A stretch of 42,968 nt of DNA from an uncultured Bacteroidales bacterium. Its GTDB lineage: Bacteria > Bacteroidota > Bacteroidia > Bacteroidales > UBA932. How positions within the stretch are numbered: the first letter of the stretch is position 1; each line of letters starts with the position of its first letter. The stretch is taken from the NCBI GenBank assembly GCA_944323245.1, contig CALURT010000021.1:1-42968 (forward strand), written 5' to 3'. Below are positions 27,017 through 36,050 of the stretch, piece by piece. The position numbers and the translations under genes were made by a program. Under the pieces are notes generated by a model. It had not been told where the DNA came from, ran no database searches, and saw nothing but the letters and a program-made list of their open reading frames with translations.

Positions 27017-27763
27017 CTAATACAACATCACCTGAGTTACAATCAAATCGAACATCAGAATCAGAATACACGATGTCACAATGGATTTCGTTCCGGAATA
27101 TCCCACGCCCAAGGAACCGCCCTTGGCGTTGTAGCCGTTGAAGGCCGAAATGGAGGAAATCAGGAAACAGAACAGGGACATCTTGAAACAGCTGTAGAAA
27201 ATATAAAACCCGTTGAAACAGTATTTCAGTCCGGCAATATATTTTGCAAGAGGAATTATCGAAGTAAGATTTACCACAATCCATCCTCCGGCTATACCGA
27301 GAACAAAACTCAAAAGCATGAGAAACGGACTGAAAAGCGTGGCAGCCAATATTTTCGGCAATGCAAGATAGCCCGCCGAATTGACCCCCATCATCTCCAT
27401 TGCATCAATCTGTTCGGTAATCCTCATGCTGCCAAGCTCCGAAGCGATGTTGGACCCCATTTTTCCGGCAAGTATCAGAGCGACCATGGTGGAACAGAAC
27501 TCCAATACCAGGCTCTCTCTTACCATATAACCGACATACATCCTGTCCAACAGCGGGTTCTGCATGTTCGAGGCCGTCTGTATCACAAGGACTCCTCCGA
27601 TAAACACGGAGATGACGGCGACAAGCAGAATCGACGACAGTATCAGTTTGTCCGTTTCGGTCACGAACTGTTTCCAGAATATCGCCCATTTCTCGGGTTT
27701 TCTGAATACAGTCTTCAGGAACAGGGCATACCGTCCGGTATTTTCAAGAAATTTTCTGATCAT
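27017..27763 (-). CDS. mlaE: Mla-type ABC transporter permease
   Basis: 248 residues from MIRKFLENTGRYALF. The permease domain has the family's central motif (ELGSMRITEQIDAMEMMGV) and about five hydrophobic segments. It pairs with MlaF for lipid trafficking that maintains outer-membrane asymmetry. A longer in-frame ATG 492 bases upstream was rejected: the extension is low-quality, antisense to the start of yifB, and absent from family length (about 245-260). The first gene of a two-gene operon. Confidence 0.88.
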   Translation of the reverse strand: MIRKFLENTGRYALFLKTVFRKPEKWAIFWKQFVTETDKLILSSILLVAVISVFIGGVLVIQTASNMQNPLLDRMYVGYMVRESLVLEFCSTMVALILAGKMGSNIASELGSMRITEQIDAMEMMGVNSAGYLALPKILAATLFSPFLMLLSFVLGIAGGWIVVNLTSIIPLAKYIAGLKYCFNGFYIFYSCFKMSLFCFLISSISAFNGYNAKGGSLGVGYSGTKSIVTSCILILMFDLIVTQVMLY

Positions 27764-27801
27764 AGCATCGTTGTCCCATGAACGTTGATGGACTTGTACG
27801 G

Positions 27802-27809
27802 CAAATTTA
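27802..27809 (-). promoter_or_regulatory. -7 box of the mlaE-mlaF operon
   Basis: TAAATTTG on the minus strand, 39 nt before the mlaE ATG. The usual -33 TTTG is absent. Confidence 0.4.
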
Positions 27810-27911
27810 GAAACTGTTTTGAAAATTTCGCTACGATTCCGAATCTTTTTCTTTTTCCGACAGTCTATTAAAAAAAGATATGCGATTTTTACACAAAAAA
27901 ACATAACAGCC

Positions 27912-29459
27912 ATGATGATAAGTGTCACAAGCGCCAAATGCCTCGGCATAGAAGCAATCCCTGTAAACGTAGAAGTTAATATTTCCACCGGCATCGGCAT
28001 CCATCTGATAGGATTGGCTGACGCTGCGGTCAAGGAAAGCCTGCTCAGGACTGTAACCGCCCTCCAGTTCATCGGATTCCGCATTCCCGGGAAAAAGATC
28101 GTGATAAATCTCGCCCCTGCCGACATACGTAAAAACGGAAGCGGGTATGACGTCCCTATTGCCCTCGGGATAATGGCTGCGTCCGGACAGACAGGCATGC
28201 CGGGACTCGGGAAATACGTCATAATGGGAGAACTCGGACTTGATGCTTCCGTCAAACGGATTCCGGGAGCCCTGCCTGTCGTGGAATTTGCATCCGCAGC
28301 GGGTTACAAGGGATGTATCCTGCCGGAAGAATCAGCCATGGAGGCCTGCGAATACCCGGATACCGACATATACGGAGTGAGGACGCTTGAAGACGTACTG
28401 AAAATAGTCTGCGAAAAGGACGATTGCTCAGACATGCTCGTCAAACACAGAGCCCGGACCATGGATGGACGTGGCAGGAGGTCTGAACGGGCTGGGATTA
28501 TGGACTTTTCAGAAATCATAGGCCAAAGTGCCGCCAAGCGCGGACTTGAAATCGCTGCGGCGGGAGGGCACAATGTCCTGCTTATCGGTCCTCCTGGTGC
28601 CGGAAAAAGTTCTTTGGCCAAAGCCATGTCCCTGATACTCCCGCCCATGACCCGCAAGGAATCCATAGAGACGAGCAAAATCTACTCCGTAGCAGGCAAA
28701 AACACCGATGGAGGTCTGATAAAACTGCGACCGTTCAGGGCCCCGCATCATACATCTTCACTCACGGCGTTTCTCGGAGGAGGTTCGGACAACATCATGC
28801 CCGGAGAAATATCCCTTGCACATAACGGCATCCTTTTCATGGACGAATTCTGCGAGACTCCGAAACATATTACCGAAGCACTGCGTGCGCCCTTGGAAGA
28901 CAGGAAAGTGATAATCTCCCGCTTGCGTTCAAAAGTGGAATATCCTGCATCCTTCATGCTGATTGCAGCCACGAACCCCTGCCCGTGCGGATACTTCGGA
29001 GACGGTGACAAATGTACATGCGCTCCGAACCGGCGCATAGCTTATCTTTCCAAGTTGTCCGGCCCGATTCTGGACCGGATCGACATACAGTTGTGGCTGG
29101 CTCCTGTCTCGGGTGAAAAAATCACGGGACACCGGGCCGAAGAACCGAGCGAAAAGGTAGCGTCCCGTGTTCTGAATGCCCGCAGGATACAGACCGGCCG
29201 TTACAAAGGGACGGACACATCCGTCAATGCGGAAATGTCAAGCAGGCAGATGGAGAGATTCTGCGTCCTCGATGAAGACTGCAAAATATTCATGAACAGG
29301 ATGATAGACAGGTACGGGCTCTCCGTCAGGGCATATAGCAGGATGCTGAAGCTCGCGAGGACGATCGCCGACCTTGACGGACAGGAAAAAATCGCATTGG
29401 AACACCTTTCAGAAGCCTCCCGCTACCGCATTCTCGACAAAAAAGACCTGCTGATGTAG
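27912..29459 (+). CDS. YifB/ComM family Mg-chelatase-like AAA+ ATPase
   Basis: 515 residues from MMISVTSAK. A ChlI-like N-terminal domain (KKIVINLAPADIRKNGSGYD at 61-80) precedes an AAA+ module with Walker A GPPGAGKS at 226-233 and Walker B ILFMDEFCE, then a Cys pair NPCPCGYFGDGDKCTC and sensor residues LSGPILDRIDIQ. The C-terminal domain reads YSRMLKLARTIADLDG. ComM homologues are helicases that act in branch migration of integrated DNA in natural transformation. The ATG was chosen for family fit; an earlier in-frame ATG would add 31 low-complexity residues. Confidence 0.9.
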   Translation: MMISVTSAKCLGIEAIPVNVEVNISTGIGIHLIGLADAAVKESLLRTVTALQFIGFRIPGKKIVINLAPADIRKNGSGYDVPIALGIMAASGQTGMPGLGKYVIMGELGLDASVKRIPGALPVVEFASAAGYKGCILPEESAMEACEYPDTDIYGVRTLEDVLKIVCEKDDCSDMLVKHRARTMDGRGRRSERAGIMDFSEIIGQSAAKRGLEIAAAGGHNVLLIGPPGAGKSSLAKAMSLILPPMTRKESIETSKIYSVAGKNTDGGLIKLRPFRAPHHTSSLTAFLGGGSDNIMPGEISLAHNGILFMDEFCETPKHITEALRAPLEDRKVIISRLRSKVEYPASFMLIAATNPCPCGYFGDGDKCTCAPNRRIAYLSKLSGPILDRIDIQLWLAPVSGEKITGHRAEEPSEKVASRVLNARRIQTGRYKGTDTSVNAEMSSRQMERFCVLDEDCKIFMNRMIDRYGLSVRAYSRMLKLARTIADLDGQEKIALEHLSEASRYRILDKKDLLM

Positions 29460-29492
29460 AATCCCCGCTGTCACATATTTTCCGGAATTTGT

Positions 29493-29500
29493 TACCTTTG
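29493..29500 (+). promoter_or_regulatory. -7 box of the tsaE promoter
   Basis: TACCTTTG, 25 nt before the tsaE ATG, just after the yifB stop codon. No TTTG at -33. Confidence 0.45.
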
Positions 29501-29525
29501 CAAGGTTGGTATTTTATATGATGCG

Positions 29526-29960
29526 ATGAAACAGGAAGTACAGATAAAAAACATCCATGACATAGACAGGGCTGCCGGAGAATTCATACAAAAGGTGGCA
29601 GGACACAACCTGATAGCCTTTTATGCACCGATGGGCGCAGGAAAGACCACTTTCACCACAGCCATCTGCAAAAGACTCGGAGTCACCGACCCTGTCTGCT
29701 CACCTACCTTCACCATCCTCAACGAGTATCTGACTGCCGAAGGGGAACCGGTGTATCATTTCGACTTCTACCGTATCGGGAAAATTGCGGAAGCCATTGA
29801 CATAGGATTCGAGGATTACGTGTACAGCGGCCATCTCTGCATCATGGAATGGCCTGAAAACATAGAGGAAATCCTCCCCGAAGATACGTTGAAAGTCTAC
29901 ATTTCAGTCAATCCGGACTCGTCAAGGACTGTATCCTGGGACGATTCGGACAATTCATAG
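29526..29960 (+). CDS. tsaE: tRNA threonylcarbamoyladenosine biosynthesis ATPase TsaE
   Basis: 144 residues, the normal length. Walker A APMGAGKT at 34-41, switch SPTFTILNEY, HFDFYRI motif, and CIMEWPENI. It helps TsaB-TsaD attach threonylcarbamoyl to A37 of ANN-decoding tRNAs. Its last 64 bases overlap the end of the convergent lipoprotein gene. Confidence 0.92.
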   Translation: MKQEVQIKNIHDIDRAAGEFIQKVAGHNLIAFYAPMGAGKTTFTTAICKRLGVTDPVCSPTFTILNEYLTAEGEPVYHFDFYRIGKIAEAIDIGFEDYVYSGHLCIMEWPENIEEILPEDTLKVYISVNPDSSRTVSWDDSDNS

Positions 29961-31159
29961 CCGACACCGGCTATCCAGCCGTTTATTTCCAAATCCGAAC
30001 GCTTCCCGTCGATTATGAAATACGGAGCGGCTCCCGGGCTTTCAGGATTCATGGCGATACAGTAATGCCCGTGGGAAAATGCCCCGCACCCTCGCGAAGA
30101 AAAAACATATCCGGCATCCATTTCCGAATATGTCCCTCCGTGGTAAGTCACGATGGCAGACGGAGACAGACAGTCATGTCCTACTGCAAAAATCCCGTCC
30201 CCGGAAGGATACAGGAAGTCCAAACAGAAATCCTCTTCGAAAACCGTATGAAGCACCGTTCCCTTCCATACGGCATCCGTGACACTTCCGTCGCCGCGGT
30301 TTGTAATTGCCCCGCACACATATACGGATTCTCCGTCCGATACCAAGGATACGGCATTTGCCGTCGCTGACGTATTGTTTACCGTAACGGCGGCAAGCAG
30401 ACCGTCACACGAAAGAAAAGACATTCCCGTACCCTCTTTCCGCAACAGCAGATAAAGTTTCCCTCCGCATCTCAGACAATCCGACAGTTCATAGCCTGAC
30501 GGAGGCAGAATCTGACGTGAAATGCCGTCCTCAACGATATGATACGTACTTTCCGACCCGTAAAAACCATAGTCGGTGACAATGTATGAAAAACATACTT
30601 TTCCCGAATCTTCATACAGCATACGCTCCGGTATTCCGGCTGACGCACTCCCGACAAGGACTCCGTTACACCTGTATGTCCATCCCGAACCTTCTCTCGG
30701 CACACCCAAAGTACATATTCCCTCGTCTGTCGGCAACAGGCTCAATATCATCTCTCTGCACGGATACCTGAACAGCTCCGCCCCGTCCCGTTTGATGACG
30801 GTTTCCGTATCTGTCGAAAAGTCCGTATAGACGTGTCCGCCGATACATCTTACCATGTCGGCGTCGGACGAAACCTCGGACTCGTATCCTACCTCGAACC
30901 CGACAAGCCTCGCACCACCGCTCTCAAGAAACATGGTACAGTCGGAAAAACCGTAATCAGGGTCACGCCTCCAGTCGTACCCGGCCCCGAATTCAAGCCC
31001 GGCTATGAAAAACACGGGCACAATATCTGGTTCTGCAGGTTCGGGACCTTCAAGGGAACTGTCCTTTATGACATAACTCATCCTGCTCGTCAGATCTACC
31101 GGCGTACATGAAATGAGACAAAGCATGGCGCTTGCAATGGCTTGACAAATCTTTCGCAT
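29897..31159 (-). CDS. Hypothetical lipoprotein of about 420 residues
   Basis: Signal peptide with lipobox LISC (Cys17). The body is beta-rich with several repeats of the shape SDCTMFLESGGARL, HVYTDFSTDT and AVWKGTVLHTVFEE, suggestive of a propeller or Kelch-like fold. It has many Cys (including VRCIGGH, RYPCRE, CGGKLYL, CDGLLAA), which is unusual for a secreted Bacteroidota protein. I do not recognise it. The ATG chosen precedes the signal sequence; an upstream start would add 37 residues of low complexity. Its 3' end overlaps convergent tsaE by 64 bases. Confidence 0.55.
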   Translation of the reverse strand: MRKICQAIASAMLCLISCTPVDLTSRMSYVIKDSSLEGPEPAEPDIVPVFFIAGLEFGAGYDWRRDPDYGFSDCTMFLESGGARLVGFEVGYESEVSSDADMVRCIGGHVYTDFSTDTETVIKRDGAELFRYPCREMILSLLPTDEGICTLGVPREGSGWTYRCNGVLVGSASAGIPERMLYEDSGKVCFSYIVTDYGFYGSESTYHIVEDGISRQILPPSGYELSDCLRCGGKLYLLLRKEGTGMSFLSCDGLLAAVTVNNTSATANAVSLVSDGESVYVCGAITNRGDGSVTDAVWKGTVLHTVFEEDFCLDFLYPSGDGIFAVGHDCLSPSAIVTYHGGTYSEMDAGYVFSSRGCGAFSHGHYCIAMNPESPGAAPYFIIDGKRSDLEINGWIAGVGYELSESSQDTVLDESGLTEM

Positions 31160-31205
31160 ATCGAATCCTTTTTCCGCAAAATAAAGACGAAAAAACGGAT
31201 CTGAC

Positions 31206-31249
31206 CTTCGGAAAAAGAAAAAGATGCCGAAGTTTTTCTTTTTCCGAAG
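31206..31249. repeat. 17-bp perfect inverted repeat in a poly-A/poly-T tract
   Basis: CTTCGGAAAAAGAAAAA and its complement enclose a 10-nt loop (GATGCCGAAG). The right arm is followed by a second near-copy of the run CCGAAGTTTTT. It lies between ispE and the lipoprotein. On the minus strand no T-run follows, so it is not a standard terminator for ispE; on the plus strand TTTTTTT follows, but no plus-strand gene feeds it. Confidence 0.6.
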
Positions 31250-31331
31250 TTTTTTTCTTTTTCTGTACAATAAACAGAGAAACGGAGAGTGACCTCAAAA
31301 GGAGAGGAATTTCGAATCTCTTTCGGTGCGC

Positions 31332-32186
31332 CTATCTCCTGAATATGCCGTAGAAAGCAGACCCGCTCCCCGACATGGAAGCATAGACCGCCCCCGCATC
31401 ATACAATGAGGACTTCAGATTGGCCAAAGCGGGATATTTGTCGAAAACAGTCTTTTCAAAATCGTTGTAAAGACAGGATTTCCACTCCTCCACAGGCCGT
31501 GCAAGGGCTTCCTTCAATGGCAGTTCGGGGTACGCAGGCCGTATTCCGCGATAAGCGTCGGCAGTAGACACCGACACACCTTCCGGAACGATGACCTTGA
31601 TTTCGTAATTCTCCGAAAATCCGTCAGGCAGGGAATATCGGGAAAGAATCTCGCCCCTTCCTTCACCGAACATAGGCTCTCCGTACACGAAAAAGGCACA
31701 GTCACTGCCAAGACGGGCCGCATACGATGCTATGGCATCGCTGTCAAGACCGAGCGAAAACATTTCATCTATCATCATCAATGCAAAGGCTGCATCGGAT
31801 GAGCCTCCACCCAATCCTGCACCCACAGGAGCTGTCTTTTCAAGAAAAATCTTCACGGACGGCAAATTAAAATCCCGGGCAAGCAATGTGCAGGCCCGCA
31901 CAGTCAGATCCTCCAATGGATTCCAGTCCACCCCCTCTGCCCGGGCTATCGTAATCATCACCTTGGCATCATCGGAAACCGCCTGCGCCAAAGTCCCGTC
32001 TTCGACGGAATATTTTTCCGCCAACATTCCCGCCGTCCGGCTGTAATCGTCAGCAGGTATTATTTCCAAGGTATCCGAAATCTCCCTATACGGGAGGAAC
32101 AACGTTTCTATGTCGTGAAAACCGTCTTCCCGTTTTCTCAGGACGTTAAGGCCGAGATTGATTTTTACGAATGGATGGGTTATCAT
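31332..32186 (-). CDS. ispE: 4-diphosphocytidyl-2-C-methyl-D-erythritol kinase
   Basis: 284 residues, GHMP kinase. It phosphorylates CDP-methylerythritol in the MEP isoprenoid pathway. The ATP loop PVGAGLGGGSSDAA is at 120-133. Other features are KINLGLNV (8-15), LGSDCAFFVYGEPMFGEGRG and the C-terminal MSGSGSAFYG. Its ATG overlaps the sufD stop (ATGA), placing an isoprenoid gene in a Suf operon; IspG and IspH in the same pathway are Fe-S enzymes, which offers a plausible co-regulation. Confidence 0.93.
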   Translation of the reverse strand: MITHPFVKINLGLNVLRKREDGFHDIETLFLPYREISDTLEIIPADDYSRTAGMLAEKYSVEDGTLAQAVSDDAKVMITIARAEGVDWNPLEDLTVRACTLLARDFNLPSVKIFLEKTAPVGAGLGGGSSDAAFALMMIDEMFSLGLDSDAIASYAARLGSDCAFFVYGEPMFGEGRGEILSRYSLPDGFSENYEIKVIVPEGVSVSTADAYRGIRPAYPELPLKEALARPVEEWKSCLYNDFEKTVFDKYPALANLKSSLYDAGAVYASMSGSGSAFYGIFRR

Positions 32187-32854
32187 TTTCCGAAGCCGTT
32201 TCTTATCGCATTTTCAATCTCTTCATGGAGTTTCATCCTTTGAGCCTCATCCGCTATGCCGTCGAGGACGGGAGCCACGAAAGAAATCATCTGCAGGACT
32301 TTGGCGTCTTCAAGGGAAATACCCCTCGTGCGCATGTAGAATTGTTCATCCTCGTTCAGCTTTCCGACAGTGGCCCCGTGCGAACATTTGACGTCATCCG
32401 CATAGATTTCCAACTGCGGCTCGGTATGGACCTTGGCCGTATCCGACAGAAGAAGACTGTGATTGGCCTGATAGGCTTCGGTTTTCTGAGAACCTGGCTC
32501 CACTGTTATTTTCCCGTAGAAATTCACCGACGAGAAGCCCGAAACTACGCCTTTGAACGTCTGGCACGAAGTGCATTGCGGCACAAGATGCTTCATATCT
32601 ACCCTTATGTCAACCTTTTCGCCGTCAGGACAAAGATAAATGCCTGACAGCCGGCAATCGGCATCCGCTCCGGCAAGTTCTATCGAAAACCGGGAAGAGA
32701 CACTTGCTCCGGGAAGTACTATCAACGTCACATCGGCTCTGGCTCCGGCATCGAGTACAATGTCGAGGCCATCGGAACATGCCGCCTTTCCCGAAAAAAC
32801 CATGACTTTTCCGAAAACCTCACCGGCACCTACGATAATTTTATTTTCCGACAT
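32183..32854 (-). CDS. sufD: Fe-S cluster assembly protein SufD, short form
   Basis: 223 residues. SufD pairs with SufB in the SufBC2D scaffold. The C-terminal beta-helix core is recognisable, with TEPQLEIYADDVKCSHGATVG (conserved His159) and MRTRGISLEDAK. The N-terminal ~200 residues common in longer SufD proteins (about 420-450) are missing, and the frame begins directly with MSENKIIVGAG, so it is a compact form rather than a broken gene: no stop codons or frameshift remnants are seen before it. It follows sufC by 11 bp and overlaps ispE by 4. Confidence 0.82.
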   Translation of the reverse strand: MSENKIIVGAGEVFGKVMVFSGKAACSDGLDIVLDAGARADVTLIVLPGASVSSRFSIELAGADADCRLSGIYLCPDGEKVDIRVDMKHLVPQCTSCQTFKGVVSGFSSVNFYGKITVEPGSQKTEAYQANHSLLLSDTAKVHTEPQLEIYADDVKCSHGATVGKLNEDEQFYMRTRGISLEDAKVLQMISFVAPVLDGIADEAQRMKLHEEIENAIRNGFGK

Positions 32855-32865
32855 ACCCGAACGAT

Positions 32866-33621
32866 TTAACCGATGCTGTCATATCCGTTGGCCTCGATTT
32901 CGGCCACAAGTTCCTTTCCTGCCGTCCTTACTATCCTTCCGTTTTTCAGGACATGTACAACGTCAGGCACTATATAGTCCAAAAGCCTTTGATAATGAGT
33001 GATCACTATGGCCGATTTTTCCGGAGACTTCAATGCGTTGACGCCGTTCGCCACGATTCTCAATGCGTCCACATCAAGTCCGCTGTCGGTTTCATCCAAT
33101 ATCGACAGGACAGGATCAAGCATGGCCATCTGGAAGATTTCGTTGCGCTTCTTCTCACCGCCGGAAAATCCCACGTTCATCTCCCTTTTGGCAAATTCCT
33201 GTTTCATGCCCACGAATTCCATTTTTTCCCTCATCAGTTTCAGGAAAGCCGCTGCGCTCAGAGGTTCTTCCCCGAGAGCCTTACGCTTGGAATTGACTGC
33301 CGTTTTCATGAAATTCGTGATGGAAACTCCCGGAATCTCCACAGGATACTGGAATGAAAGGAAAATTCCGGCCCACGCACGTTCCTCAGGACTCATTTCA
33401 AGAAGATTCTTCCCGTTGAAGACTATGCTTCCCTCGGTGACGGTAAACTGCGGCTTGCCTGCAAGGACTGCCGACAATGTACTCTTTCCGGCACCATTCG
33501 GACCCATTACCGCATGGACTTCGCCCTTGCGTATGGTCAGGTCGATACCTTTCAATATCTCCTTTTCCTCTACCCTCGCCCTAAGGCCTTCTATTTTCAA
33601 CAAAATATCGCTTTCTGCCAT
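32866..33621 (-). CDS. sufC: Fe-S cluster assembly ATPase SufC
   Basis: 251 residues, ABC-type ATPase of the SufBCD scaffold, cytoplasmic. Walker A GPNGAGKST at 40-48, signature SGGEKKRNEIFQM, Walker B LSILDETDSGLD, and ITHYQRLLDYI. It is separated by 4 bp from pnuC. Confidence 0.95.
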   Translation of the reverse strand: MAESDILLKIEGLRARVEEKEILKGIDLTIRKGEVHAVMGPNGAGKSTLSAVLAGKPQFTVTEGSIVFNGKNLLEMSPEERAWAGIFLSFQYPVEIPGVSITNFMKTAVNSKRKALGEEPLSAAAFLKLMREKMEFVGMKQEFAKREMNVGFSGGEKKRNEIFQMAMLDPVLSILDETDSGLDVDALRIVANGVNALKSPEKSAIVITHYQRLLDYIVPDVVHVLKNGRIVRTAGKELVAEIEANGYDSIG

Positions 33622-33625
33622 AATC

Positions 33626-34285
33626 CTACGCTTTATTCTTGTATAACTTGGACCAATTGTACAGCGAAACTATTCCGTTTATCAGATACAGGCCGCTTAC
33701 AATCGGCATGAAAACATGTCCCACGGAAATATGCAGGCACATCTGTGTCACATTGACAAGCAGCCATGCCACCCAACAGTCCCATTTTTTCAGAGCCGAC
33801 AGGAACTGGGCCACCAATATAAGGACAGTCACGCAGGCGTCTAAATACGGAATCGGATCGGACGGGAAAATTCCCGCGAACCACCGGTTGCCGAGAAGGC
33901 TCAGAAGCCAGCCCCATACACCGGCAATGACAAATACCGACACTATGGCGAATATCCGCTGCGGCCATGTCAGCATCGTCACCTTCAACGCCCGGCTGTC
34001 TTCGGAACTCTGCTCACCCGCTTTCGGATGTGTCCAGCGGTAATGCCCCAGAATATTTATGAACAACGAAATCGGCTGCAGCAATATGCTGGCATACAGG
34101 TTCTTGTTCCAGAACATCAGGAAGAGCAACGCCGTATAGAGATACCCCACCCAGAAATTGTATTTGCTGTTGCGACCCGCAAGGAAAACGCATGTCAGCC
34201 CGACGACAGACGTCAGCAAATCGATAAGCAGCACCGGAGTATCGCCTCCTATCGTAAACAATGTATAATTGATGATTTCCTTCAT
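33626..34285 (-). CDS. pnuC: Nicotinamide riboside transporter PnuC
   Basis: 219 residues, about seven hydrophobic segments. PnuC proteins carry nicotinamide riboside, and related members carry thiamine or other vitamins. The C-terminal WDCWVAWLLVNV fits the substrate-binding W..W..N motif. It sits between sufB (13 bp) and sufC (4 bp), an odd place. The gaps are too small to hold a riboswitch of its own. The call between nicotinamide riboside and thiamine (PnuT) is not settled from sequence. Confidence 0.78.
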   Translation of the reverse strand: MKEIINYTLFTIGGDTPVLLIDLLTSVVGLTCVFLAGRNSKYNFWVGYLYTALLFLMFWNKNLYASILLQPISLFINILGHYRWTHPKAGEQSSEDSRALKVTMLTWPQRIFAIVSVFVIAGVWGWLLSLLGNRWFAGIFPSDPIPYLDACVTVLILVAQFLSALKKWDCWVAWLLVNVTQMCLHISVGHVFMPIVSGLYLINGIVSLYNWSKLYKNKA

Positions 34286-34298
34286 AACTACGACTCAT

Positions 34299-35738
34299 TT
34301 ATCCTACGGAACCCTCCAACGACACCTGCAGCAGTTTTCTCGCCTCGACGGCAAATTCCATCGGCAGCTTGTCAAGGACTTCCCTTGCATAGCCGTTGAC
34401 TATCAGACCTACGGCATCTTCCGGACCGATTCCCCTTTGATTGCAATAGAACAGCTGCTCCTCGCTTATCTTGGAAGTGGTGGCCTCGTGCTCCACCACG
34501 GACGAACTGTTCGAGTTTTCTATATACGGGAAAGTATGCGCACCGCATCTGTCGCCTATCAGAAGGCTGTCGCATTGGGAGTAATTCCTTGAATTGTCAG
34601 CCTTGGAGACGATTCTGACGAGTCCCCGGTAGCTGTTCTGGCTGCGTCCGGCGGATATTCCCTTGCTGATTATCCTGCTGCGGGTATTTCTGCCCAAATG
34701 TATCATCTTAGTACCGGTATCGGCCTGCTGCATGTTGTTCGTCACGGCCACTGAATAGAATTCCGAAGACGAATTGTCCCCCTTGAGGACGGTGCTCGGA
34801 TATTTCCACGTAATCGCCGAGCCCGTTTCGACCTGAGTCCACGACAAATGGCTGCCTTCGCCCTTGCAGAGTCCCCGTTTCGTGACGAAATTGAATATGC
34901 CTCCCCGGCCCTCGGTATCTCCCGGATACCAGTTCTGCACAGTCGAATATTTCACGTCCGCACCTTTTTCGACCACTATTTCAACCACTGCGGCATGAAG
35001 CTGGTTCTCGTCACGCATCGGTGCCGTACAGCCTTCGAGATAGCTCACATACGAGTCTTCGTCCGCAACGATAAGCGTCCTTTCGAACTGGCCCGTTCCT
35101 TTCGCATTGATTCTGAAATAGCTCGACAATTCCATGGGACAACGCACCCCTTTCGGAATATAGCAGAAAGAGCCGTCGCTGAAAACCGCCGAATTGAGCG
35201 CAGCATAGAAATTGTCGCCGACAGGAACTACGGAAGCGAGATATTTGCGGACAAGGTCCGGATATTCCTTCACGGCTTCTGAAAACGGGCAGAAGATGAT
35301 GCCTTTCTCGGACAATGTCTCCCTGAAAGTCGTTTTCACCGATACCGAATCGAATACCGCATCCACGGCCACACCTGCGAGGGCTTTTCTCTCATGCAGC
35401 GGAATGCCGAGTTTTTCGAAAGTGGCCTCCAGTTCAGGATCGACTTCAGTAGGTCGCTCCGAGTCTTTTTTAGGCGCTGCAAAATAGATTATGTCCTGGA
35501 AATCTATTTCCGGGATATTGAGATGCGCCCACGACGGCATCTTCATTTTCTGCCATTTGCGGAAAGCGTCGAGCCTGAAGTCAAGCAGCCACTGCGGTTC
35601 CTCCTTTTTCATGGAAATCAGACGGATAATGTCCTCGTTCAGACCTTTCGGTATGAATTCCTGTTCCACATCCGTCACGAACCCGTGTTCGTATTCCTTG
35701 GTCGTTATTTCCTTTAATATTTCCTTGTTTTCCGACAT
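34299..35738 (-). CDS. sufB: Fe-S cluster assembly protein SufB
   Basis: 479 residues, full length. It is the scaffold on which the cluster forms with SufC and SufD. The conserved motifs [33 protein letters not shown] (Cys ligand), and [22 protein letters not shown] are present. It is the first gene of sufB-pnuC-sufC-sufD-ispE. The start codon is 5 nt after the structured repeat element, and the transcript likely begins near 36007, giving a leader of about 268 nt that consists almost wholly of that element. No sufS or sufE/U is in the window. Confidence 0.95.
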   Translation of the reverse strand: MSENKEILKEITTKEYEHGFVTDVEQEFIPKGLNEDIIRLISMKKEEPQWLLDFRLDAFRKWQKMKMPSWAHLNIPEIDFQDIIYFAAPKKDSERPTEVDPELEATFEKLGIPLHERKALAGVAVDAVFDSVSVKTTFRETLSEKGIIFCPFSEAVKEYPDLVRKYLASVVPVGDNFYAALNSAVFSDGSFCYIPKGVRCPMELSSYFRINAKGTGQFERTLIVADEDSYVSYLEGCTAPMRDENQLHAAVVEIVVEKGADVKYSTVQNWYPGDTEGRGGIFNFVTKRGLCKGEGSHLSWTQVETGSAITWKYPSTVLKGDNSSSEFYSVAVTNNMQQADTGTKMIHLGRNTRSRIISKGISAGRSQNSYRGLVRIVSKADNSRNYSQCDSLLIGDRCGAHTFPYIENSNSSSVVEHEATTSKISEEQLFYCNQRGIGPEDAVGLIVNGYAREVLDKLPMEFAVEARKLLQVSLEGSVG

Positions 35739-35743
35739 GATAA

Positions 35744-35978
35744 TAACGTCAGTTCGACGAATCTATATTGTTCAGCACCAGGAAATTCGTCGAACAGTCG
35801 TTAAGGATTTCTTTGAAATCCGTTTGTTTTAATCCCCAGTCGCTGTGGCGACAGCCCCTTTTCAAGGGGCACACCCCCATTCGCCCCCTCGCCGGGGGCT
35901 CGTCGCAGGACACCCGTCCTGCTCCTCAAAGGTAGTTCGATGATTTTCAATAAATTGAATTTCATCGAACTCACGTTA
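35744..35978 (-). repeat. Multi-hairpin element, copy B, directly before sufB
   Basis: 235 bases, about 92% identical to the copy before nrdG when both are read toward the gene. Differences sit in hairpin loops (AGGT to GGGT, AAC to GAA, TATA to CACA, GGA to AAA and the large last loop) or in linkers; the one change inside a stem turns a T-A pair into T.G. The TACCTTTG box is kept at 35927-35934. It ends 5 nt before the sufB ATG. Confidence 0.85.
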
Positions 35979-35981
35979 AAA

Positions 35982-36010
35982 GGTTCCGCCGACACAGAGT
36001 CCGCGGAACC
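35982..36010 (-). promoter_or_regulatory. Leader hairpin at the sufB transcription start
   Basis: GGTTCCGC and GCGGAACC form an 8-bp stem with a 13-nt loop; on the minus strand TTTT follows. It begins within a few bases of the predicted start of transcription and directly precedes the repeat element. It could be a terminator for hppA read-through or a 5' stabilising hairpin. Confidence 0.5.
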
Positions 36011-36012
36011 TG

Positions 36013-36020
36013 CAAAGATA
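36013..36020 (-). promoter_or_regulatory. -7 box of the suf operon promoter
   Basis: TATCTTTG on the minus strand, with TTTC 20 bases upstream in the -33 position. It lies 31 nt after the hppA stop codon and about 275 nt before the sufB ATG. Confidence 0.5.
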
Positions 36021-36050
36021 TAAGTTTTTCCCGATATACGGAAACCGATG

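Noticed and set aside
27764..28255. N-terminal extension of mlaE by 164 residues
   Set aside because: It runs antisense to yifB, is low-quality sequence, and would exceed the family length; an ATG at 27763 begins the conserved permease.
31206..31260. The 17-bp inverted repeat as ispE terminator
   Set aside because: On the ispE strand the hairpin is followed by GTCAG rather than a T-run.
34286..34298. Riboswitch upstream of pnuC
   Set aside because: Only 13 bases separate sufB and pnuC.
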